Shown here in pieces: positions 31,321 through 42,754 of a DNA stretch of 64,000 bases. The stretch spans positions 585,501 through 649,500 of the forward strand of contig JANHCV010000005.1 of assembly GCA_025594325.1 (NCBI GenBank), written 5' to 3'. Origin of the DNA: Blastocladiella emersonii ATCC 22665. Lineage: Eukaryota; Blastocladiomycota; Blastocladiomycetes; Blastocladiales; Blastocladiaceae. Made by a program: the position numbers and the translations under genes. How positions within the stretch are numbered: position 1 is the stretch's first letter; each line of letters starts with the position of its first letter. The notes under the pieces are model-generated. The model saw nothing but the letters and a program-made list of their open reading frames with translations. It was not told where the DNA came from and did no database searches.

Positions 31321-32663
31321 ATGAACATGAATGCAGCAGATGCACTGCTTGGCGTCGGCGCAGGCAACGGCGAGGCCAAGCCGCCAGCGACCAAGCTCGA
31401 CGCGATTCTGCAGTCGCCGCAGAGCGGACGAGTACGCGCTCACGCGTTCATGGTCCTGGACAACGTCAATCTGAACACTGAAGAACCGAGTAGACGATTC
31501 TGTACCGCGTGCTCGTTATCGCCGAGCTGCTCCCGTCCGTGGTCAATCTGCAGGACGTGACGGGTACGCCTTGCCCCGCTTTCCCACGTCGCATCCCCAC
31601 CTCACCCCTGTCCCTTGTAGGCTACTACCAACACTTCTTCAAAAACCTGCAATCCGAGACCACCACCGTCACCGGCGTCCTGCTCGTACACCCGACCGTG
31701 GCCGTGCACCTTGTCGAGGGTCCGCGTTCGCTCGTGTACGACTACCTGGCGGACCTCGACCGGAAACCCGGGTCGCACTCGTCGGGCGCGCACGGCACCG
31801 TGGCGGCGGGGTCCGAGCCGATCCTGACGTCGGACGGCGACCTGCTGTCGGCGGCCGCCGTGACCCCCGTCTTCTTCAAAAGGGCCCGCGTCGTGCTGGT
31901 CCAGGACGACGTCGCGAGGGTGTACCCGTACTGGCTTTCGCGCGCCGCCGAGCAGGCCAAGCAGTCGCAGCAGCAGCAGGCGCCACCGGCGGCGCAGCCC
32001 GCTGCGGGCGAGGGTAAGTCGTCTCCCGACTCGGACGACGAGGACGGCGGCGGCGACGAGGAGAACGAGGAAGACCCCGCCGACATCCTGACCGCGTGCA
32101 CCACCGTCGCACACGGCCTCGTATCCCTCGGCCCGCGCCTCGCCTCGCTCGCGAAAGCGGACATCAAGGCGTACCTCGACGACCTGCTCCTCCCCTCCTC
32201 CTCCCGCTCAACCACCCGCGCCGCTCCCACTAGCGATCCGATGCACGCCATCACCTCGGACCTCTACCCGCGCCTCCTCGCCTCCCCCTCCCTCTCCACG
32301 CCGCGCGCGTGGCGCAAGGCCATAGACGCGGACGCGTGCTACGGCGTGATGCTAGACGACCAATTCGTGTGGCCGGCGCCGCGGTGGGGGTTCCTCGCGG
32401 GGATCCGCGCGCTGTCGCAGGCCCAGGAGACGCGCGACGAGCAGGGGAAGCCCGCGGGCGCGGGCGCGGGTGGTGGGAGTAAGGTCACGGCGGCACTGGC
32501 GGCGCTTCAGCAACAGCAACAGCAACAGGCGCAGCAGCAAGTGCAGGGCCAGGCGGGAGCGGCGGGCGGGCAGCTCGCGGTGCCCGAAGGAGGTGCGGGC
32601 GGTGGTGGTGGGTCGGCGGCCGCGATCAACGAGGCGCGCGGCGGCGGCGGTGTCGCGGTCTGA
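31321..32663 (+). CDS. TEX47/BLUF-like domain protein
   Basis: Exons 31321-31431, 31494-31563 and 31621-32663, with introns of 62 and 57 nt (both GTACGC), give 407 residues. The conserved core is ILYRVLVIAELLPSVVNLQD, YYQHFFKNLQSETTTVTGVL, LVHPTVAVHLVEGPRSLVYD and YLADLD, which follows the TEX47 (C7orf62) pattern: YRxxxxA...I..YYE..L..LQ...TGLLLIYPT..IHV.E......V..DL. TEX47 relatives are BLUF-like proteins expressed in ciliated or flagellated cells. The role is otherwise unknown. The rest is low complexity: a QQQQ and acidic stretch (~190-220), Gln repeats and a Gly-rich tail after 360. If the assignment holds, it fits an organism with flagellate zoospores. An in-frame ATG lies upstream (31195), so the start is uncertain. 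Confidence 0.55.
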
Positions 32664-32699
32664 CGAGGCTGTGTGCAGTTGTTCGGAATGGGAATTGAT

Positions 32700-32828
32700 T
32701 GATTCAAGGCGCGATAACATAGGGATGGGGGAGGGATAGGACAGGTCGGGATTGGGGTGGGAGTGGGGGTCGGGGCGAGGGGGGCGGTTGGGTTGGGTGC
32801 AAAAGGGAGGGAGGGGACGGGGACTAGG
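32700..32828 (+). other. G-rich tract between convergent genes
   Basis: About 130 nt with many runs of three to six G on the plus strand (GGGATGGGGGAGGG, GGGGTGGGAGTGGGGG, GGGAGGGAGGGG), in the shared 3' flank of the TEX47-like and importin genes. The pattern allows several alternative G-quadruplexes. Confidence 0.6.
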
Positions 32829-32876
32829 CGGGCGAAGGAGGAGGGCGATAAAGGGTAGTATCAGCAGCGGGCAAGC

Positions 32877-35756
32877 TCAATTCCGGCGCCGGCGCGAGCT
32901 GTTCGTCCCGTGGCCGGACCGCCGCTGGTGGAGCATGACGATCTTGTTGACGGCGTCGCGGACCGACGACATGGAGTTCTCGGGCTGCACGCGGGCGAAG
33001 AGGGCGAGGAGCGACTGGCGCTCGGCCTGGGTGAGGAACGAGAACATGCCGAGGCACTGGGTGCACCACGGCACAAACTCGGCGGGAAAGATCTCGGCCG
33101 TGAACTTGATGATATCCATGACGTCCGAGAACGACTCGCTGCCGACGAGGTCGGCGATGCGCTTGGCGAGCGTGATCCCGAGCAGGTTCCCCGCGTGTGG
33201 GCGGACGACGCGGGTGGCGATCTCGGCGGTATCGACGCCCTGGCGGGCAAACGCGGGCCGCGCGAGCGGGTGCAGCTGGTCAAGCAGGGCGCGGAAAAAG
33301 TAGAGCAGCGACCCGACCGTGTGCGGGTTGGTCGAGTGCTGGAGCGCCTGGAGCGAGAACTGGACGATATTGTCGAGGGTCGGGGACCACGCGAGGAACT
33401 GCGCGGGGAGCACGCCGAGGACCGTCGAGAAGATCCCGTGCATCTCGTCAATCGTCTCGAACGCCGCGTCCCACCCGTCGCGCTCCGCCATGGCGGCCGT
33501 GGTCTGCGTCAGCTGCTGGACGAACTGGAGCAGCGGCGCGACCCACTGCGCGTCGCGCGAGAAGTTGGAGACCACGTGGTTGGCGACCCACAGCCAGCAC
33601 GAGAACTGGGTGGCGGCAAACTGCGCGGCGAGCAGGTCGACGAGCCGCGTGAGCTGGTCGGCCGAGTAGTGCGGGATGCACGAGTCGTTGAGCGTGTTGC
33701 GGATCACCTTGGACACGCCCTCGGTGACGGGGTCGGTGCGTGCGTGCACCGCGAGAATCCCCTGCAGGTACGGCCACAGGGCGTCGACGAGCCCGAGGAT
33801 CGGGTGCGGCTGGCCCGCGGCGATCGCGGGCTTGACCGTCTTGATGATCATGGCGAGCCGGTACAGCGTCTCCTTGAGCGTCGGCACGGGCAGGCTCGGG
33901 TCGAGCTGCTGCACGAGCGGCGTGGCGAACTGCTGCAGGAGCTGCGGCATCTCGGCGACGGGCGCCGCCGCAATGATGTGCGACACGGCCTCGACGACGT
34001 CAAGCGACTCCTTGAGCGGGAGCGACCCGAGCGCCGTCAGGTAGAACGGGTGCAGCTGGCCAATGTACTGGTGCATGAGCGGCGCCGAGTCCTTGGCCAT
34101 GAACATGAGCGTGCGGGCGGCGGCGGCCACGCACTCGGTGTCGCCGCTGAACCCGCGGCTGACGAGGTCCATGTGCTGCGCGAGGAACTCGGGGTGGTGG
34201 TGGGTCCAGGGGCTGTAGCACCCGATGAGGACGAGCCCGGCAAAGTTGACGCGCGGGTGCATGGCCATGAGCCCGGGCAGCGCCTCGATGAGCCGGCGCA
34301 CGTTGTCGGGGTTGGCCTCGTTGGCGAACCGGCCGATGGCGCGCGCGCCGGCGAGCACGGCCTCGACGTCGCGCCACGCGCTCGTCGTCGACGACGCGGC
34401 GGTCGCCTGGCCGAGCAGGTCGAGGCAGTGCGACAGCACCGCGTTGACGCCGAGCACCGAGCAGCAGTCCTTGACGACGTCGCCCATGAAGTGGCGGAAG
34501 TCCGAGAAATCCTCCTTCTCCTTGGCCGTCAGGTCCTCGTAGTCCTCGGCGAAGCGCATCTGGCGGATCAGGATCCCGAGCAGGCGCTGGTACGCGGACA
34601 CGATGGGCGTCGAGTCGAACAGCTGGTCCTCGTGGACTGCGATGGTCAGCATGTTCCAGAAGTCGAAGGTCTGGTTGAGCACGTCGAGGTGCGGGAACGC
34701 CATGACGGAGACGGCGAGGTCGAGGAGCGGCGCAAAGTCGACGGGCCGCTCGGCGATGGGCCCGAGGCACGCGACGCCCGCGGCGGTGACGAGGCGGACC
34801 ATGGACCGCGCCGAGTCCTCGTCGTCGGCAGCCTCGTGGATAAGCGGGGCCGCGGCGATGAGGCGCGGCAGGGCGACCTGGACGACGGCGGTGCCGGCGG
34901 CGGACTGGTGGGTGATATCGGGCTCGGCGAGGTCGAAGACGGCGGACAGGATGGATGCGGCGCTCTCGGCGACGTCGCTGGAGGCGAGGGCGTCGAAGGA
35001 CATGGCGATGATCTGCGACTGGACGATATCGTTGAGCGGGATGGCGTGGGTGTCCATCCACGACTCGACGCAGGCGAACAGCTTGGTGTGGAGGCGCGGG
35101 TCGGCGGCGTGCAGCATGCCCTGGAGCGAGGTGACGAGCGAGCGGAACACCTGGGCGGCGTTGGCCTCGACGAGCGACGCCATGCGCTCGGCGTACTCGG
35201 CGCGGGTCATGACGCGCTCGGCGGCCGCGAGCTCCTGCGGGAGCACCGTGAGGAACTCGAGGAAGACGGGGAACAGGTCGGCGCGCTGGCCGAGCGCCTG
35301 GGTGACCTCGGACACGGGCGCGGTCCACGCCGGGACGTGGATGGCCATGTCGGCGAGCGCGCAGCACAGCTGGGTCACGGCGCGCGCGTCCAGCAGCGCA
35401 GGCGTCGACAGCATCTGCACGATGCCCGACCGCAGCTGCGTGACGTGGTCGTTACTCAGCTTGTACAGGTCGCGCGCAACCTTGTGGCGCAGCACCTGCG
35501 ACGCGAAGATGCGCGCCGGCGCGTTAGCGTCGCCGTTCGGGCCGCCTGGTGGCGCCGAGAGGACCGCGGTGGCGACGCCCCAGGCATCGTCCTGGACGAG
35601 GTTAGGGTGTGGGCGTGAGTGATCCGCGGCGGGGACTCGATGTGGGGAACGTACCGTGAGCTCAAAGTCCTGCAGCCACTTCTCAGCGGCCTTGCGGGCG
35701 GTCTGGTCCGTGGCGCCGTAGAGCGTGGAGACGGCGTTGAAGTACTCGGCCGACAT
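32877..35756 (-). CDS. MTR10: Transportin-3/Mtr10-type importin-beta family receptor
   Basis: Exon 1 35756-35655 and exon 2 35591-32877. The 63-nt intron (GTACGT...GTCCAG) is a multiple of three and stays open, so naive translation includes it. The spliced product is 938 residues, close to TNPO3/Mtr10 (about 920-970). The start MSAEYFNAVSTLYGATDQTA, ARKAAEKWLQDFELT is the importin N-terminal HEAT repeat where Ran-GTP binds. Further HEAT-type helices include LCCALADMAIHVPAW, EFLTVLPQEL, FDFWNMLTIAV and TAEIFPAEFVPWC. These receptors import SR-type and mRNA-binding proteins into the nucleus. The alternative is importin-13/Kap122, which shares the fold. An upstream GTG-type extension is not needed. 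It diverges from the ERT1-like gene by ~560 bp. Confidence 0.85.
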   Translation of the reverse strand: MSAEYFNAVSTLYGATDQTARKAAEKWLQDFELTVRSPHRVPAADHSRPHPNLVQDDAWGVATAVLSAPPGGPNGDANAPARIFASQVLRHKVARDLYKLSNDHVTQLRSGIVQMLSTPALLDARAVTQLCCALADMAIHVPAWTAPVSEVTQALGQRADLFPVFLEFLTVLPQELAAAERVMTRAEYAERMASLVEANAAQVFRSLVTSLQGMLHAADPRLHTKLFACVESWMDTHAIPLNDIVQSQIIAMSFDALASSDVAESAASILSAVFDLAEPDITHQSAAGTAVVQVALPRLIAAAPLIHEAADDEDSARSMVRLVTAAGVACLGPIAERPVDFAPLLDLAVSVMAFPHLDVLNQTFDFWNMLTIAVHEDQLFDSTPIVSAYQRLLGILIRQMRFAEDYEDLTAKEKEDFSDFRHFMGDVVKDCCSVLGVNAVLSHCLDLLGQATAASSTTSAWRDVEAVLAGARAIGRFANEANPDNVRRLIEALPGLMAMHPRVNFAGLVLIGCYSPWTHHHPEFLAQHMDLVSRGFSGDTECVAAAARTLMFMAKDSAPLMHQYIGQLHPFYLTALGSLPLKESLDVVEAVSHIIAAAPVAEMPQLLQQFATPLVQQLDPSLPVPTLKETLYRLAMIIKTVKPAIAAGQPHPILGLVDALWPYLQGILAVHARTDPVTEGVSKVIRNTLNDSCIPHYSADQLTRLVDLLAAQFAATQFSCWLWVANHVVSNFSRDAQWVAPLLQFVQQLTQTTAAMAERDGWDAAFETIDEMHGIFSTVLGVLPAQFLAWSPTLDNIVQFSLQALQHSTNPHTVGSLLYFFRALLDQLHPLARPAFARQGVDTAEIATRVVRPHAGNLLGITLAKRIADLVGSESFSDVMDIIKFTAEIFPAEFVPWCTQCLGMFSFLTQAERQSLLALFARVQPENSMSSVRDAVNKIVMLHQRRSGHGTNSSRRRRN

Positions 35757-36316
35757 TGGTGGAGGTGATCCGACGCGGGTGCGAGTAGAGTGTGTGGGCG
35801 GGGCGGGGCGGGGCGGTGGGGCCGAGTGGTCGGGCGGCACAAGAGTCGAACGAGAGACCGACGCGAACGGGAGAGGATCACCAACGCGAGTGCAAAGTGA
35901 CGATGATGATGGCGTGCACGGGCAACGAGTGGGTAGCGGGCGGCAGCGGTGTGGCGGGGCTGTGGACAGTGGACGGCGGGCCGAGGGACTAGGAGGCGCC
36001 GGGTGTCGTCGTTGCGTTGCGTAGCGTTGCGTCGGTGCGTGTTACGGCTGCGTCGCGACAAGTCGAGCAAGAGGGGGCCGCGGGCAGCAGGCAGGCGAGG
36101 CGGCGTCGGCCACGGCCGCGGTCGGCGGGCGCGAACAGGGGTGCTGGCGCGAAGTGCGCTGCGATCAGCCCGCCTCACCTGACGCGCTCTTGCTCGCAAG
36201 GCCGCCCTGCCAAAGCCCTCGCGCGGCCCCGCTCCCCCTCCCCCTCCCGCCCTGCCCATAGCGATCCGCGCGAATCCCATGCAACCTCACCTGCTGCACA
36301 CGGTGCAGTGCCGCCC

Positions 36317-38122
36317 ATGACCGCGGACCCGACCATCTCGACCTCTGCCCCGCCACCCGACCTACCACTTGCCATGCCACCAACAACCTCCGACGCTTCG
36401 ACCGATGGCGGCGTGCCCGAACAGTCCACGGACTCGCTTGCGACAACCGCACCGAGCTCGGCGGCCTCATCGATGGCCGACCTCGACCACGCCGCGCCAC
36501 CCTCGGCCGATTCTTCCGACGCGCCGAATCCGCGGCCCTCGAAGCGGAAGAAGGTTTGCTTCTATACCCTTAGTCATTGCACTGGGCTCCGACTGACATC
36601 TCATGACACCTAGGCCGTCCGCGCGTGCAACCACTGCCAGCGCGCGCACCTGACGTGCGACGATGGTCCGTCCTCCATCGCACACCCCTCTCACCGTGAT
36701 CTCACCCCCTGCCTCCCCTTCATCTAGCCCGCCCGTGCGGCCGGTGCGTGAAACGCAAGCTCGACGCGACGTGCACCGACGGCGTGCGCAAGCGAGCCAA
36801 GTACCTGCAGGATACCCCGAGTGAGTGTACCGTGTCCGCGCTGCTCTGCCCGCTGCTGCGACCGACGCCGTGACGGATGAGGCTAACCGTCGCCTGCTCG
36901 CTACCCCGCGCGCCGCGTGCGTGTAGTGCTCAACCCCGTTGCCTTTTCCGGTACGTTTTATGGGGGAAGAGTTCACGTTCCATGCGCGACGACTGACACT
37001 AGTACGCGTTTAGGCACCCCATCCAGCCTCCCGATCCAGCCGGCGATGCCCGCCATGGACCCAACGCAGCCGATGCTGTCGCTCCCACTCAACGTGGTCC
37101 AGGGCGGTGCCGCCGCCGCCGCGGCTGCCGCTGCTGCAGCTGCCGCGACCGGCACGCCGCTGTCGCTCCCGCTCGCGGCCGCGTTCCCGTCCGAGGCCGT
37201 CAACCTCGAGTATGCGTTCCTGTCCAACATGATGGCGGGGCCCGACCACGCCTCGGCGGCCGCCGCGGCAGGCATGTTCTCTCCCGGCGGCGCCGCTGCC
37301 GCCGCCGCTGCCGCGCAGCAGGGTCTGCTCGACCCGTCGTCGCCGCACCACCCGGCGGTGCAGGCGTGGAACTCGCACGCGATGCAGCTGCTGGGCCAGT
37401 CGCCGTCGATCGGGCCGGTGCGCCGGCTCAACTCGCCGCACGCCGTGTACGCGGCCGTCAACCAGCCGTTCAATTACACGGAGGGGTTTCATTACCTCAT
37501 CAACTACATCAAGGCGACGTTCGTGACTTTGCGATTGTGTGTGCTCCGCGCGTCGAGACTAACCCGCCCGCGTGTAGGATGGGCAAGGACGAGATCCTGC
37601 GCATCTGCCGCGCGATGTATGCGTTCCGGCCGTCGTTCATCGCGCTGATCATGAACCTGACCGAGGAGGATCTGGTGTTCATGGAAAAGTGTTTCCAGCG
37701 CACGCTGCTCGAGTACGAGAAGCTGATCAGCTTCTCGGGCACGCCGACCGTCGTGTGGCGGCGCACCGGCGAAATCGCCCTTGTCGGCAAGGAGTTTTCG
37801 CTGCTCACGCAGTGGACCCGCGACCAGATCTTCTCCAAGCAGACGTACATCTTCGAGCTCATGAACAACGAGTCGGCCGTCACGTACTGGGAAATGTTTG
37901 CCGCGATTGCGTTCGATAACGCGCAGTCGTCGGTCCTCTCCACCTGCACGCTCCTGTCGCCCACGCGCACGCCGATCCCGTGCGCGTTCTGCTTTACCAT
38001 CAAGAAGGATATCTTTGATATCCCGCTCGCCATCGTCGGCAACGTGCGTTTCGTGTCGTGGCGCTCATGGGCCGTGGCTGACTATGTGCGGCGGCGTGTA
38101 GTTCCTCCCGATCCTGAGCTAG
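36317..38122 (+). CDS. ERT1: Zn2Cys6-PAS transcription factor, ERT1/RDS2/AcuK family
   Basis: Seven exons (36317-36553, 36614-36665, 36728-36820, 36927-36950, 37014-37518, 37578-38043, 38102-38122), all phases consistent, give 465 residues. Exons 2-3 encode the zinc cluster [33 protein letters not shown], with six cysteines, followed by [11 protein letters not shown]. Exon 5 has polyalanine runs. Exon 6 holds the PAS-type region typical of this family ([74 protein letters not shown]), closed by the tiny exon 7 (FLPILS). Relatives activate gluconeogenesis and respiratory genes in yeasts and Aspergillus. Direct regulation targets here are inference. Exon 5 uses GTTCGT as donor. Exon 4 is only 24 nt. 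The disordered N-terminus is Pro/Ser/Thr-rich. Confidence 0.88.
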
Positions 38123-38290
38123 CCGGCGCGCGAGCAACGCGCTGCGCCACACCGACCACTCAACCGTGTACCGCGGTCTCCTCCCTCCCCTCTCTTCCTG
38201 TCCCCTTCCCTTCCCTCCGTTTTGATCCCGCCTCCTTCGAATAACAAAAAAAAGTGCGAAATTATTCAACTACCTCTCAATCCTCGTAAT

Positions 38291-41200
38291 CTACCCCTGC
38301 ACCGCCTCGAGCACCATCTGCGCGACCTCGGTCACCCCGGCGCGGACCGCGATCTCCATGGCCGTCACACTGGCCGCGGTCGCGGCAAGCCGGACGCGCG
38401 CGAGAACGGGAACCCCGCCCAGGAACACGCCAGCGAGGACCAGGACGTGCGTGGTGCGGTCCTTGGGGACGGCCGCGGACCCCTCGAGCGGCTGCATGCC
38501 GAGGAGCGTGACGACGTCGCTGACGGCCTTGGGCAGGGCCACGGGCACCTGGAACGTCTGCACGAGCTCGGCTGGGAGCGTGGTCCACGCGGCGGAGAAG
38601 TCGGGGACGGCGGTCGGCAGCATGTAGTCGGCGAGCGTCAGGTGCACCTCCTCGAGCTACACGGGCGGCGGGTGAGTGACCGGTCTCCCACGCGCAAGAA
38701 CAACGAGAAAACGTACGCTGTACTCGTCCTCGTACCCCTCCGCCGAATCCGGCTTCTGGGTAACCGGGTCACAGTCACGCACGAGGTACTTGAGCGCGGT
38801 ACTGAACGACACGACAGGCGCGGACCCTGGCGCGCGCTGGAACGCAACAAACACACGCGCGGGCTGCTCGGCGCCACACGTGAGCTTGGCCGCGGGCACC
38901 ACGAGCATCTGGCGCATCACGTGGTCGATGGGCGTGTCGGGCTGCATCGCGACGGCGACATTCTCGAGGAACACGTCGGCCACCGTGTTGACGACCACGT
39001 ACTCGAACACGAGCCACTCGGCGAACACGTGCTTGACGACCCCGACCACGTACTCCATCTCCTTGTCGGTGAGCGGGACCGGGCCGGACGACTTGAAGTG
39101 CGAGGGGAGAAGCGGCTCGAGCTCGGGCAACTTGCCGAGCGTGTCGGCGGGGTTGATCCCAGCGGCGGCGGTGGAAGTCGAGGCACCCGTCGCGCCCGTC
39201 GCCGCAGTCGCGGCAGCGGCACCCGCGGCGCGCGCAGCGGGGGACCCGGGGCGGCCGCCGGCGAGTGGCGACTGGAGCGCCCCACCGCGCGTGGGCGACG
39301 CGGCGCGGACGCGCGACTGTTCGCGGGCGAGCTCCTCGCGCTTGTCGACGCGGGGCACGGCGGCGAGGTCGGGCGGGGACGCAAAGTCGGCGGCCTGGGC
39401 GTAGTAGGCGAGTTTGGCCTGGAGCGCGGGGAGGGCGTGGGTGGTCGGGTTGCGGAGGTACGCGGCGCGCAGGCGGTCCGAGTCGAGGACGCGCAGGTAG
39501 AAGGTGGCGCGGTCGCGGACCTCGTCGTCGGGGTCGTCGGTGCACCGCGCCAAGAGGACGCGGACGGTGGCGCGGACGGCGTCGACGTTGGCGCCGAACG
39601 AGGCGAGCGCCGTGACTGCGGCGGCGCGGACGTTCGAGTTCTCGAGGATCACGCGGTTGTAGATGTAGCGGAGGTACTTTGCGGGGTCCTTGGTCTTGGG
39701 CCCCTCGGCGCCGAGCAGGTGCAGGATGCGGACCGCGAGCTTGGTGAACTCGCAGTCCTCGATGAACTCGCACAGGTGCGCGAGCGCCGACTCGAGGCAC
39801 TCGGGCATGCGCTGCACGAGGTCGAAGATGGCCTCGACCACCGACTTCTTGTACTCGTAGCCGCCCTCGTCGCGCAGCACGCCCGACAGGAAAGAGAGCA
39901 TCACCGACTGCTTGCTCGGGAACTTGACGGCGAGCACGCGGATCGCGTCGATGACAATCACCTTGAACTCGTCCGAGATCTCGCTCATGAACGACGCGAT
40001 CTGCTTCATGAGCCGGTCGACGCTGCCCTCGGTGCCCGTCTTGAGCAGCGTGGTGATAGCGAACGTCGCAATCGACCGGTTGCTGTCGCCGACGAGCTGC
40101 TCCATGTCGAGGTTGCACGCGGCGACGAGCGCCGGGTTGATCTGGGCGAGCTGGTTGAGCGTGCGCAGGGCGGCGAACTTGAGCGTCGGTTTCGGCGACG
40201 CCAGCAGCTGCTGGAGCGCCTGGACCGCGGGCTGGACCTGCGACGCCGTGAGCGAGGTGGCGTCGGCCGTGACCATGGAGCACAGGGCGCGCGCGGCCTC
40301 GAGCATGACCATGTCGTTGTTGTTGCACAGGGCCTTGAGGAACTCGTACATGCCGGCCGACAGGGAGCCGTCGGTGCCGACCATGGATTTCCCGCCGTAA
40401 CTCGCGGCCTCGTCCTCGCAGCACTTGACGGCGAACCGGACCAGCATGCACTGGGCCCACTGGCTGCGCACGGCGCCCGACCGCGCGAGCCCCTGGACCA
40501 GCTTGGCCACGGCCATGCGGTCGTGCTGGCGGATCTGGTACAGCAGGCCGAGCGCGTGGTACTGCACAATGTAGCACGTCTGCGAGTAGCCCGAGCCCGC
40601 CGGGTTGGCCGTCTTGGGCGAGGTGAAGGCCTCCTGGACCTCGTTGGCCCACCGGCGCACCACGTCGCGCGCGACGCCCGACAGGTGGTACGACGAGACG
40701 AGCGCGGCCGACGACACGGCGGCCTGCTGGTCGACAATGGCCTGCTTGAGGAAGCGCTCGATGGCGGCGAGCATGGACGGGTCCGTGACGCGGCACAGGG
40801 CGCGGATCGCGTTGGCGCGGTGGCTGACGTTGGTGCCGATGATGCCGCCGGGCCCGGCGCCCGCGCCGAGGGCGGCGGTCGCGGTGCCGAGCGAGGTGGT
40901 AGCACTGGACGAGGAGGACGACCCGAAGCGGAAGCCGAACGAGGCGGCGGCCGACGACAGCAGGCCGCCGGACGAGGCGAGGTCGTCGGGCTTGGCGTTG
41001 ATGTCCTTGGTCAGCGAGGACGTGACCATGAGCACGTCGTCGGCCTTGTCGGACAGCTCCTTGATCATCAGGTAGATGACCTGGCGCAGGCCCGGGTCCT
41101 TTCCCTGGAACAGCTTGGTCACGGCAAAGAACAGGTCGGTGGCCTCCTTGCGCGACAGGGCCTCGCCCGTGTACAGCAGCGCAAACACCTTGCCGATCAG

Positions 41201-41389
41201 CAGCCGCGACTTGCGCGGGTTCAGCGGCGACTCGTTGAACAGCCGCGTCTCCTGCAGGATCTGCGTCTTGTCGAACGGCGCGCCGCGCGCGTCTACACAC
41301 GATGGGTGCGTGTGAGCGCTTTGTCGTTGTTGGAGAGGGGCAGGGGAGCGCAACGGACCGGCATCTTCGTCCTTTTTCGAGTAGTTCAT
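38291..41389 (-). CDS. SEC21: Coatomer subunit gamma
   Basis: Exons 41389-41359, 41292-38717 and 38656-38291, with 66- and 60-nt introns, give 990 residues (yeast Sec21 is 935). The start MNYSKKDEDADARGAPFDKT leads into the adaptin-like helical solenoid (ILQETRLFNESPLNPRKSRL, LFFAVTKLFQGKDPGLRQVI, YLMIKELSDKADDVLMVTSS). A low-complexity hinge lies at ~650-720. The C-terminal appendage is DKEMEYVVGVVKHVFAEWLV, FEYVVVNTVADVFLENVAV and, in exon 3, LEEVHLTLADYMLPTAVPD. Gamma-COP is part of the F-subcomplex of COPI, which coats vesicles for Golgi-to-ER and intra-Golgi transport and binds dilysine cargo signals. A Ser/Gly/Ala insertion after DDLASSGG (~120-160) is longer than in yeast. It shares a 334-bp divergent promoter with the CDK gene. 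Confidence 0.95.
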
Positions 41390-41723
41390 GGCGGCGGCGG
41401 CAGCGGGTGGGCGGGGCGGCCGCGCGATCCGTGGGGTCAGTTGGCGGGGCGGCGGACAACTGCGTGCGGGATGCTGCGTGGGGCGGTCTACCCTCGGCGG
41501 GACGGGTGCGTAACGCGTCGCTGGCGGGCGGGAGGACGAGAGCGACGCGTGGTGGGCGGACCGGTGGCGGAGCGGGCGGCGGCGCGGCGGCGAGGCGTGG
41601 CAAGTTCGCCGCCGCGCGCGCGTGCGCCCACCTGACTGGCGCGCCACGCGTCGGGCTCTTGCTTCGCGCGCTTCTCGCCGTCGCTCTCACGCTCCTCCAG
41701 CACCCGACCGACCCCATGCATGC

Positions 41724-42754
41724 ATGACCGACCGCCCAAAGATGAATGGCGTCGAGGACTACCAGTACATTGAAAAGGTTGGCGAGGGCACCTACGGCGT
41801 CGTGTACAAGGCGCGCGACGCCGCGTCCGGCCGCATCGTCGCCCTCAAGAAGATCCGCTTCGAGAACGAGGACGACGGCGTCCCCGCCACGGCGCTGCGC
41901 GAGGTCGCCCTGCTGCTAGACCTGCACCACCCCAACATCGTCAAGTGCGTTCGTGCGTTCCCACGCACCCCGGACAACCGCTCACACCCCCGCCTCATAG
42001 ACTGGAGCAGGTGACCTACCTCACCAAGCAGCTGTACCTGGTCTTCGAGTTCCTCGACCAGGACCTCAAGGCGTACATGGACGCGCGCAAGAGCGCGCCG
42101 CTGCCCGAGGACCTGACGCGCAGCTTCACGTGCCAGCTGCTGCGCGCGCTCGAGTTCTGCCACACGCACCGCGTGCTGCACCGCGACCTCAAGCCGCAGA
42201 ACATCCTCATCGACGCCCACAACAACCTCAAGCTCGCCGACTTTGGGCTAGCGCGCGCCTTCAACCTGCCGATGCGCGTCTACACGCACGAGGTCGTGAC
42301 CCTGTGGTACCGCCCGCCCGAGATTTTGCTGGGATCGAAAAACTACTCGTTCGGCGTCGACATCTGGAGCGCCGGGTGCATCTTCCTCGAGATGATGGTC
42401 GGCAAGGCCGTGTTCCCCGGCGACTCGGAGATCGACCAGCTGTTCAAGATCTTCCAGATCCGCGGAACGCCCGACCGACACGTCTGGCGTAACATCGAGG
42501 ACCTCCCCGACTTTGCCGTCGAGTTCCCCAAGTGGCGGCCGCGCCCGCTCCAGGCGCTCGTGCCCGACGCGCCCGTCTACTCGCTGCACCTCGTCGAGGT
42601 ACTTTGATCTGCTTTTCGCTGATGAGAGTGGCTCTGACCTTCTGCTTGAGTGTAGAATATGCTCGCGTACGACCCGAACCTGCGCTACACGGCCCGCTTC
42701 GCCCTCAACCACCCCTTCTTTGACGGCGTCAAGGTCCCCTACTACGAGGGCTGA
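41724..42754 (+). CDS. CDC28: Cyclin-dependent kinase, CDK1/CDC28 type
   Basis: Exons 41724-41944, 42001-42598 and 42656-42754 (introns 56-57 nt) give 305 residues, the normal CDK length. A second ATG at 41742 is in frame and would give [19 protein letters not shown], closer to CDK1 starts. The glycine loop GEGTYGVVY carries the inhibitory Thr/Tyr pair. The catalytic Lys is in [17 protein letters not shown], the DFG ([10 protein letters not shown]) and the T-loop [19 protein letters not shown] with the activating Thr are all present. The cyclin-binding helix is PATALRE rather than PSTAIRE, an unusual variant for a CDK1. [19 protein letters not shown] and HPFF complete the C-lobe. It drives cell-cycle transitions as the catalytic subunit of cyclin complexes. 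A PCTAIRE/Pho85-like role is less likely given overall similarity. Confidence 0.9.

Noticed and set aside
32910-35618. 902-codon plus-strand open frame
   Set aside because: It is exactly antisense to the importin gene, is rich in Arg, Gly, Asp and His from GC-biased third positions, and has no domain.
36917-37560. Separate polyalanine protein
   Set aside because: It is exon 5 of the ERT1/RDS2-like gene, with consistent splice phases on both sides.
38222-41635. 1137-codon plus-strand open frame
   Set aside because: Antisense shadow of SEC21 in GC-rich codons. The minus strand encodes a clear gamma-COP.
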